Part shown: in pieces, positions 56,155-64,000 of the stretch
How positions within the stretch are numbered: position 1 is the first letter of the stretch
How the letters are laid out: the number at the start of each line of letters is the position of its first letter
Source of the DNA: Symbiodinium kawagutii
Lineage: Eukaryota > Sar > Dinophyceae > Suessiales > Symbiodiniaceae
Direction of reading: 5' to 3'
Assembly (NCBI GenBank): GCA_009767595.1
Contig: VSDK01024160.1
Coordinates: 774,644 to 838,643 of the forward strand
DNA length: 64,000 nucleotides
Translations under genes and position numbers: made by a program
Notes under the pieces: generated by a model
Database searches by the model: none
Told to the model about the DNA's origin: nothing
What the model saw: the letters and a program-made list of their open reading frames with translations, nothing else

Positions 56155-56155
56155 C
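56011..56155. repeat. Compound (CAA)n(CAG)n(GAA)n trinucleotide tract
   Basis: CAA to 56058, CAG about 56059-56086, CAA 56091-56110, GAA/AGA about 56112-56155. Poly-Cys/Val/Ser frames across it are artefacts. Confidence 0.97.
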
Positions 56156-56258
56156 CAAGAACAGGAACAAGAGCTCGCACGCGAGTCTTTCAATGACCGC
56201 TTGTGTACTTCAGAATGCACGGAGTAATGATTGTAATTGCAATTTTCCGGTTTATATT

Positions 56259-56711
56259 TATCTATCTATCTATCTATCTATCTATCCATCCATCCATCCA
56301 TCCATCTATCTATCTATCTATCTATCTATCTATTTATCTATCTATCTTTCTATCTATCTATCTATCTATCTATCTACTTATCTATCTATCTATCTATCTA
56401 ATCTAATCTAATCTAATCTAATCTAATCTAATCTAATCTAATCTAATCTAATCTAATCTAATCTAATCTAATCTAATCTAATCTAATCTAATCTAATCTA
56501 ATCTAATCTAATCTAATCTAATCTAATCTAATCTAATCTAATCTAATCTAATCTAATCTAATCTAATCTAATCTAATCTAATCTAATCTAATCTAATCTA
56601 ATCTAATCTAATCTAATCTAATCTAATCTAATCTAATCTAATCTAATCTAATCTAATCTAATCTAATCTAATCTAATCTAATCTAATCTAATCAATCTAT
56701 CTATCTATCTA

Positions 56712-56778
<67 letters not shown>
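56259..56778. repeat. (TATC)n - (ATCTA)n - (TATC)n compound satellite
   Basis: A tetranucleotide TATC tract to 56400, about 59 near-perfect 5-bp ATCTA units at 56401-56693, then TATC/TGTC to about 56778. Confidence 0.98.
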
Positions 56779-56985
56779 CTCTCATTCATCTATATCAGTA
56801 TATATATATATATATTAATATATTTATTATTTTGTATTTGTATATATGCAATTTGTTTCTACTAGTTCACAACCGGATGTTTTACTCGCACTTGCACACA
56901 AAACAAGAGAGATAGAGAGAGAGGGTGAGACAAATCAGCAAGGAGATGCTTGCACAGTGGCAAGGGTCCCACGTCCTGCACAGAG

Positions 56986-57069
56986 AATGCATCCCAACAC
57001 CTGGAGCTGCTTGCGTCTTGGGCAAAAGCGCACCATTTCAAAGACCTTCAGCCGACGTTTCTTCGCAGA
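56986..57069 (+). CDS. Candidate internal exon
   Basis: After CACAGAG: NASQHLELLASWAKAHHFKD and LQPTFLRR, ending at AGA|GTCCAA. Helical, protein-like; not joined to the propeller gene. Confidence 0.4.
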
Positions 57070-57421
57070 GTCCAACTAGCTGGCTGTGATACTGGCAGCA
57101 ATCACTTCATGATGGATTCTTGAGGGATGATCAGGCAATGCAACAGTTTACCAATCCCAAGGCAACAAGAGACGAGAAGAGTGTGACCGTGTGTTTGTTC
57201 AGGTCCAGTTTGGGTTTGGTATATATTGTTTTCAAATTCCTCACACTTGCTCAGAAAATGACAGACAAATAGACCACACTACACTGCTTGAGCCGGCAAG
57301 GTCGTCAATTTGTTCAGTCTCCATGTCACTGATCTGATATTGGACATGCCATTGCAGTTCATGGTTGATTATAACCAGACGCCGTGAGCAACAGCCAGTT
57401 GGATAGACAGCTCACGGCCAG

Positions 57422-60400
57422 TTGAACAACTCGCGCACCTGAAACGCAACAGGACAACCGACAAAGTCGGGATGTCCACATAGAAATCGTCCGCACGCTT
57501 CAAAATGGGGTGAAGGCTTGGGGGAATACCGCGCGATAGCTCACGTGCATCACTTGATCCACAAGCACATGCCATACATGACCTGAAATCTGAAGTTATG
57601 ATTCAACCAGTGAATGAACATAGCACACCTGGTTGGTGATTTCAAACGTGTGTTTATTTACAGCATACCTGGGGTTGATTTTCTAATCAGATATTTTTGA
57701 GATGGGGCAACTAACCACCAACCAGACAAGATTGGGCCACCTTGATTGCTCCTCGGTGAAAAAATCCACCTTGTCCATCCCTGTCCCCCATCAGTAACCA
57801 ATCGACCCAAGGACATGGTGGGAGGCCCTTTTCTAGGCCCCTTCAAGTGGTTGCGTGGAGCAGAGTCGCCCCTGGATGGCTGCTTGCTCCTCGGCTCAGC
57901 CAACCCCAACACCTGGGAAGGTCCATGTTAGTTCCCAGGAGTGTAGCTATTTGCAACATTTTTTACTGTGCTATGCATGTGTTTGTCCCTGTGTGGTTGG
58001 AATCATGTTTGGAGTGGATTCCACTCCTTGAAGCATTTCTCGGGATCCCGGCCGAGGTATTGTATGCCAAGCAATGCGGACACGGTTCTTTGCATTGATC
58101 CGGACAAACAGCAGATGAACACCATCGGTGGGCCCCTGGAGGGAGATTGGAAATGGCATGGTGGCAACCTTGGGGACGAACTTTGACTGCAGTCGATATT
58201 GTTGGATACCCGACAATGACCCAGTAAACTATAGTTGAGTGGAGCTGATTCTAAGCTATATAGCTTCCTAGCTAACCATGCGGCTATCCAAATGCATGTT
58301 TGCCTTTGTCTGCAAAACATGCTTGCTACTGGCCTTTAGCTCAGCCGAACTCCTTGAAATGGTGATGGGAAAATAGATGAGTTTATACCATTTAATCATA
58401 TTTAATCCAATTATTTACTATTTACTGGTATCGTCTATATGGTGGTTTCTCAAAATAGGGAACCCAAAAAATGGTTGGTTTACTATTATGAATGGTTAAT
58501 AACTAGACGATTTGGGGGTCCCCCTATGGCTTGAGAAACACCCATATGTTTGCGCATTCAAATTTGGTTGTTTGCTTTCCAGGTGAGGCTGCCACAGAGG
58601 CCACAGAATTGGTCGCCGCAGTGTCTTCCGCCAAGGATGGCAACATCTATGGCATCCCTGCAAATGCTACGCAGGTCTGGTGGGTTGTGAAGCCTGGGAA
58701 GATGTGGCGCAGTTTCTGTCAGGTTTGGATTGGCGGACATGTCATTGAATGTACCCTTAGGTGTTCACCTGGATAGCTCAGATAGTTGGTAGATCCCCTG
58801 GATCCCCCTGGAATTCGAGTGACCAACCAGCTGGCTGACCCCATCAAGGGTCATGGCCAACCACAACCGTTGATCTCATGTGGCCCTACCCTCATGGGCT
58901 CCACCAGCTGCCCAGGTTTTGAAGGTGGATCCCCGGACCAAAGAAGTAGAAGTCTTCGGAGGACCGTTCGAAGGTCGACAGAAGTGGCGCCTCGGACCCC
59001 ATTTGGAACACAAGGGGAATCATGAGAAGCAAAGAAATCAACAAAGCGAACAAGATCCAACAAGATTTAACAGGATTTAGCAAGAGCTAACAAGCAAAGA
59101 AGCAAACAGAAACAGATACAGCAACAAAAAGCAACCTAGCAAAAAAGTACGCAATCAAGCAGACAAAACCCGGAAACAAACTGAACAAAACCTAACAAGA
59201 TCTAACAAGCACAGAAGCAAGCAAGCATCCTCGCAAGTAAGCAAACAATCAAGCAAGCAAAGCACATACTGTACAGAAAGACAACGATAAGAACAAGAGC
59301 AGCAACGACAATAAGCAGTACCGTCGAGTACCGTGAAGCGTCCATGTTGTCGTGATTTCTTTGAACTGTGAAGGGATGGTGGCTGTCGCCATTGCTGTTT
59401 CTCAGGTATGGTGGCCTGAAATCCACCAATGGCTGCATCTATGGCATCCCGCAGAACGCAAAGGGTGTGCCTGGGCCATGAGCCATGGTCAGTTGGTTGT
59501 TGCAAAGAGTGCTGAACCATAAATGGTCACAGAATGTTTGCTAGACGAGGCTGCTTGAAAATGGTTATCTAGTTCGGAATGGTTAGCCACGCATGGCTCA
59601 GAATATTGAAATGCCCTTAAGGGTGAATAGTCTGATGATCATTGGTTAGTTCATGATGGTCAAACATGGCCAACTGACAATTGCTTAGTATGACTTGATA
59701 AGATAAGTCGGTACATGTGGTCATTTTGACATGTGGGCGCACAGCGTTCGTTGGACCCGGTCTGCCCATTCTTCTAGCACAGTTGCCGGATGATTGTTAC
59801 AATTTGACGGCAATTTTGTTTGGGAGAAGGCGGAACAGCATGGTCAGTCTGACAATTTGGCTTCATAAGGACAGGAGGCCCCAAACCAACCATCACAGCT
59901 CGGGCAGGGAGACCTGACAGCGATGGAGAGAGCGAGAAACCAACCATCAAGGACATTGAAACACTGGAGGCATTCTGAACCAACCATTTGTATCCATAAT
60001 GAAGCGGCCAATTTCAGTAAATGCCAATGATTCCACAAGACTCATCATTGCTCATGTTCCAGCCTTGTGGCCGGACTCGATTCTGGACAATGAAAAGCAC
60101 CATCCACTATACAGAACCATTCACCAGTGACATGTTCCAACGGAATGTTATGGGAACACAACTCGGTGGAAGAATCGGATCTAAAGCCATGTGCAATCTC
60201 ATTTAAATGCTTAGAATCGTTTTTTGTTGAATACATGTTTATCACTCAAAACATGGCAAAATTATGCAACATTTCACTGAGGTGCTGAAGATCAACCCTG
60301 AGACTGGCGAGTGCTCCGTGCTGGGTGATCTGGGACACGGAGGGTGGAAATACCACGGAGGGGTTGCTGGGCAGAGTCATGGCGCGAAAACTATGGGCAG

Positions 60401-62478
60401 AGTTTTGGGGAGCGTGTTGAAAATCATTAGGAACGGTTTGGTGCTTTCAAACCAACTAATTAATAATGGTTAACAATAGGGGATAATAACCAACTAACAA
60501 TGGTGAAACAACATTAATAAAGATATGTTGGTGGTTTACACCATGGTTGATAATGGTTATACTTATAAAGGACAATAACCAACAATGATATGGTTAAACA
60601 ACTGCTGGTTGGTCGTTTCAAACCTTTTTTTCTTTTCCCCAGTAGTTGTTAACAATTAGTTGGTTGACTGATATTTTCATAGGGTTGAATACACCAGCCA
60701 GATAAAGATATGTAGCCGACATAGCCAAGTGTTTAGCATTGGGTCTTAGCTGATCCGTAGCCAAGTGTTTAACATGGTTTCCTTTTACAACAATATGTTT
60801 GTTTGTATTTATGTTAGTGCTTTTGATTACCAGGGCTGGTTATAAAATATATATGTTGACACTGCCTCTAAGATTTACAGCTTTTCAGCAGCCAACTGGT
60901 TAATGGTTCCATAATACCAAGCTTTATGAGCCATGAATTTTCAATGTTCTCAATATTCTAACGAGTCAACTGCATTAATAGGATTCCAACAGAAAGATGT
61001 TTTTCATGTTATTGGAACTGTCATTTTCTCGACTGTTCAAACTTACCTTCCGCAGACTTTTCCCACTGTCATAAAAGCCGTAGTTCATGCTGGTTTTATT
61101 AGTGGTCCAGGCTCACATTTGTTCATTCCCCACGACGTTCAGAGTCCGGGTGCACGAGTTGGGACTTTCCCAGATGCTCCATTAGTATGGCGTAGTTACG
61201 AATGAAAATTTACCGTCATTTACGAGTCATTTACCCATAAATACCCTAATTTAGGTACCGTTACCCCGTACAAGGAGTATCAGGCGCATTGAATTGTGTA
61301 TAGGAAATTACGTTCCAATGCTCGCTATCCGTTCCAATGCTCATTATATCACATGTTGTACATACACTGATCGGTCTGAACAATGATGAACCAGTATCAA
61401 GTATGCTTAACCATCAATAACAACTACCAACCACCACTAACAAGTATGAACCATCATTGGCCCCTTACTAAGGACCCTTAAGACTGACCCATCATGGACT
61501 GCACGCACCCCCTGTCTTTGGCGCAACCGTGCACGCCCAGGTTGTTGCAGGAGACGGATCCTTGATCTATGGCATCCCCTGCAACTCCGACTCGGTCCTG
61601 AAGATCGAAACTTGGCGTCCTTGGATGACTGGGAAGTTGATGGTTTGTTGAATGACATGGGGCTTGGGACTTGATGACTGACTTGATAACTGACTTGATG
61701 ACTAGATGTTGATGTTTGTTCATGAACGACTCGGTCTAGATGCTTTTGATTGGTTATACTTTCTCAATTATGCCATTGTTCCTGGAGAAAGCTGGTCAAC
61801 ATTCATGCAGTCAGCTGGTTTCAACGGTTTCAACCACTTTACAGCTTTCCACAGTCATAGATGAAATTCCCATCCATGCATGCATCATCATGCATCATTG
61901 TAGTTCTATCTAATCCATTTATTTTCACTTGCATAATCTTGCAGTTATTTACAAGAGGTTGGTTCATTGTCCATTCACAGCAGTAGAATGCTGGTCATGG
62001 CTGCCCCCAGCTATTGATGGCTGATTTCGGCTCCCAATTGTGCTGAACCATGGTGAGCATTGCCTGAGGGGCTGGAGGATGGCCGGGATCAACAACAACA
62101 AGCATAGGACGAGCAGCAGCCGGCACCAGCGAACCAAAGATCCACTAGCTGAACAATCTTATGCTTCAGTAGGGGGTCCTCAGGCGCCAATGGGATCCCT
62201 ACTGAATCTGGCTGTTGGTTGGGAGCGATGAGCTGCACCAGGGGCATCCACGCATCCATATATACCAGGAGATTTCTAACCAACTGGTAGGAACAGTTTG
62301 TTGGTGGGTTTGTTGGTTTGTTTGTTGGTTTGTTGCTTGGTATGTGGGAACCCAAGATTCACCAATTCTCCCCAAGCCAAAAAACGTGTGTCCGAAGCCG
62401 GTGGCAGCCAAGGACACTACCACCGATACGATCACTCAAATCGGGCATGGATTGAAAAGCGGGCGGCACCGGGATGAT
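57422..62478 (+). CDS. YGIP-repeat, beta-propeller-like protein (8-9 exons, partial)
   Basis: Exons: 57422-57465 (tentative), 57812-57885, 58057-58163, 58583-58674, 58916-58986, 59406-59466, 60282-60362, 61541-61606, 62413-62478. From 57812 on, every join is in phase and every acceptor is AG|G; donors are GC, GC, GT, GC, GT, GT, GA and a final GT. Repeating motif order: YG[IV]P or YCMP, N-A-x-x-VL, I/V-D/N-P-x-T, then GGPLEG...KWHGG. Examples are YCMPSNADTVLCIDP, IYGIPANATQ|VLKVDPRTK, IYGIPQNAKG|VLKINPETG and IYGIPCNSDSVLKI. About four to five units are visible, each probably one blade. Such repeats are common in dinoflagellate proteins; the role is unknown, probably binding. The start and end of the gene are not found. 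The tentative first exon (EQLAHLKRNRTTDK) rests on phase alone. Confidence 0.8.
57629..57725. mobile_element. Family 1 TIR element
   Basis: CTGGTTGGTGATTTCAAACG at the left, CAACTAACCACCAACCAG at the right; it lies in the intron before the 57812 exon. Confidence 0.7.
58441..58543. mobile_element. Family 3 TIR element with ATAT target duplication
   Basis: GGTGGTTTCTCAAAATAGGG at the left, CTATGGCTTGAGAAACACCC at the right; ATAT on both sides. It lies within the propeller-gene intron 58164-58582. Confidence 0.8.
59020..59290. repeat. Degenerate AACAAGCAAAGAAGCAAAC purine/CA-rich tract
   Basis: Irregular 'aacaagatctaacaagcaaag' units in the intron 58987-59405. Confidence 0.7.
59467..60281. other. 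Propeller-gene intron
   Basis: GT-AG intron of cryptically simple DNA; no element with clear TIRs and no further exon seen. Confidence 0.5.
60363..61540. other. Propeller-gene intron
   Basis: GT-AG intron with a family 1 element and a 90-codon open frame at 60933-61205 that has no splice or family support. Confidence 0.5.
60604..60701. mobile_element. Family 1 TIR element
   Basis: CTGGTTGGTCGTTTCAAACC at the left, AGGGTTGAATACACCAGCCAG at the right; interior 'cagtagttgttaacaattag'. Confidence 0.75.
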
Positions 62479-62883
62479 GTAGCTCGGCACATGTGAACAC
62501 CTTTGGAAGATCATGTTTTAAGCCAAGGCACAGGAGCTGGAATTTTGTTGGGGGTTAAGGTTTGCTGAAACATTGATATGATTTAGGTTGGTAAGGTAAA
62601 GTAATTAGATATAAGTTGTATACAAGGTCCATCATCGGATTTTTTTTTGGTGGTTCCAGAGCCTTTTGGTATTTGTTCATTGCTAAGTCCCTGAGTTCCG
62701 AATTTGTGTGCAAGAACTGCCCTCTTGGAATGCACGTCCTTGTTTATTTTGCGTGGTGTTTTTTGTGTGAAAGCAGCATTGTTAATGGCACTTTCGTTCC
62801 TTTCACCTCAATGTCCAGTAGCACGGCCCCAAGCCATCACGGAATGCCCCTCTCTCTCTCTGCTTCACAGCAATATTTGTTGT

Positions 62884-63087
62884 GATTCCAGCCATCCACA
62901 AAATGCGGATGGAGGAAGCTTTCTTAGCCGAGTGCAGCCAAAATTCACTGCGTTTAGGGCGGAACCCGGATCGGACAAACCTGTCGTTGCCATTGATGCC
63001 GTGGAAAAAACATCAAACACACCTTGCATTCTCGTGAAAATGACCCTGAAGTGCCCCCACAAGCGCCCCCACAGGAAAAACAAGTAG
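62884..63087 (+). CDS. Candidate terminal exon
   Basis: Open frame after TTCCAG with FLSRVQPKFTAFRAEPGSDK, then PVVAIDAVEK and a Lys/His/Pro-rich end to TAG. Could be the C-terminus of the propeller gene, but phase and boundary are not established. Confidence 0.35.
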   Translation, partial: DSSHPQNADGGSFLSRVQPKFTAFRAEPGSDKPVVAIDAVEKTSNTPCILVKMTLKCPHKRPHRKNK

Positions 63088-63563
63088 CAAAAACGCGCGA
63101 AGCTGAGCAATTCTGTAGCTAACCGTACCAACTTCCCTTTAAAGAAAGGAGGAAAAAGTATGCCAAAGTCCAGTCCGGTAGATCTTTGGCTGCAAGCACT
63201 TGGCGCGACGCTGTGTCGACCTCAGCGGCAGTAATTAGTTACCATACCTGCTTGAATAACTGGCCCGGGGTGCAATTTTCCAGCCTGTTCATACCAATGT
63301 ATTTGGTTTACATTGATTTACATTTCAGAATTTCAGAACAGTTGATGGAAGTGCCCCCCCTCAAGTGTTGCAGTCAAGCATAGCGATAGATAGCTGGCTG
63401 CAACCGCCATCCATTTTTCGGACAAAGATGCGGTTGACGAGCATCGTTTGGCAAAGAGTTGTTATATGGATGTTCCAAGTTGTCAAACAAGGAGCCAACA
63501 ATCAACACACGTCTAGTTGTCATCACTATCTAACCCAAATATGGACTAACAATTACCAGCGAG

Positions 63564-63657
63564 GAGCAGCTAACCGGTTCCATCAACCCCAAGCAGATGA
63601 GACGAGAAAAACGCAAGCAGGAGTTGGAAGCATTGCTAGCCACAAGATCGGCGGCAG
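63564..63657 (+). CDS. Exon with charged coiled-coil segment
   Basis: After GCGAG|G: EQLTGSINPKQMRREKRKQE, then LEALLATRSAA; strong GGCAG|GTTGAC donor, or a TGA directly after. High Lys/Arg/Glu helix; unknown protein. Confidence 0.5.
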
Positions 63658-63894
63658 GTTGACGCATTTTGCCTTGACTTGCTGCGAATTTGCTTCCCCT
63701 TTGCGCAGCTAATTCCGTGCGCACCAAGATGATGTATGCATGTTTTTGCTCTTGTAAAGATTTGTAAAGCGTATCACCCTGTCAAAGCCCAGTTCGCATG
63801 TCGTACAGTTTGCACCATTTGATGCGCTTGCCTTTTACTGTCCTTGTGCAGTCTAGTTCTTGCCTTAGCTTTAGCTGAACCTTCGGGATGGCGA

Positions 63895-63916
63895 CGGAGA
63901 GAGAGAGAGAGAGAGA
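63895..63916. repeat. (GA)n microsatellite
   Basis: GATGGCGACGGAGAGAGAGA tract, similar to those at 34838 and 50608. Confidence 0.95.
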
Positions 63917-64000
63917 ATTACCAGCCAGTATCAGAAATCAATATCAACGAGCCGATCTTCTAGTGGTGCTTTACTGCTACTGATAGGTGGTGATTCGTCG

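Noticed and set aside
55611-56180. 189-codon minus frame with poly-Cys/Leu
   Set aside because: Created by the CAA/CAG/GAA microsatellite; no real protein composition outside it.
57369-57575. 68-codon minus frame opposite the tentative first propeller exon
   Set aside because: Protein-like but isolated and antisense to a + exon that fits the downstream phase; left unannotated.
60758-60767. CCGTAGCCA, matching the start of the spliced leader
   Set aside because: Nine bases only, inside a local direct repeat 'tagccaagtgttta'; no leader 3' half follows.

Overview
The window looks like nuclear DNA of a dinoflagellate, probably a Suessiales/Symbiodiniaceae-type genome. The lineage call is inference. 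It rests on genes broken into many very short exons; introns that all end AG|G but start with GT, GC or GA; a ubiquitin-like/RCC1-repeat protein of the kind expanded in Symbiodiniaceae; a single-domain voltage-gated channel with C-terminal EF-hands; and a match to the 3' end of the dinoflagellate spliced leader upstream of an intronless gene. No tRNA, rRNA, CRISPR or bacterial-type operon was seen. All well-supported exons are on the + strand, as expected for a dinoflagellate unidirectional gene array. Most long ATG-to-stop frames here are not genes; real coding sequence was found by joining short exons with matching phase.

Layout. 0.5-2.5 kb: 3' part of a probable Pumilio/PUF protein. 2.6-10 kb: isolated candidate exons, microsatellites and small inverted-repeat elements. 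10.05-13.87 kb: a phase-consistent five-exon gene model for a protein of about 131 aa with no recognised family. 14.5-18.35 kb: further candidate exons, including a 3' gene end at 17,777. 18,441-23,724: a 5.3-kb AT-rich imperfect palindrome with near-identical ends, mirrored arrays of a CTATAAGGGG-like motif and a GAAAGTTTG-rich centre. 24.4-34.6 kb: scattered candidate exons in cryptically simple CAACCA/TGGTTG-rich DNA. 35,027-36,469: an intronless ubiquitin-like/RCC1-repeat gene with nine 123-bp coding repeats and a frame-shifted tenth repeat after the stop. 38.9-52.6 kb: a voltage-gated ion channel (S2, S3, S4, S5, pore, S6, two EF-hands, C-terminal tail) in at least 13 exons. 54-57 kb: candidate exons and long microsatellites. 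57.4-62.5 kb: a repeat protein with YGIP-type beta-propeller-like units in eight or nine exons that join in phase. 63.5 kb: an exon of another gene.

Four families of short (about 90-120 bp) terminal-inverted-repeat elements are scattered between and inside the genes. Family 2 carries 4-bp target-site duplications at four copies. Many copies lie in introns of the channel, propeller and 131-aa genes. The genes do not form an evident pathway. The shared themes are an intron-rich, repeat-invaded genome and unusual splice donors. Exon joins are my own reading of frame, phase and splice sites and have no transcript support.
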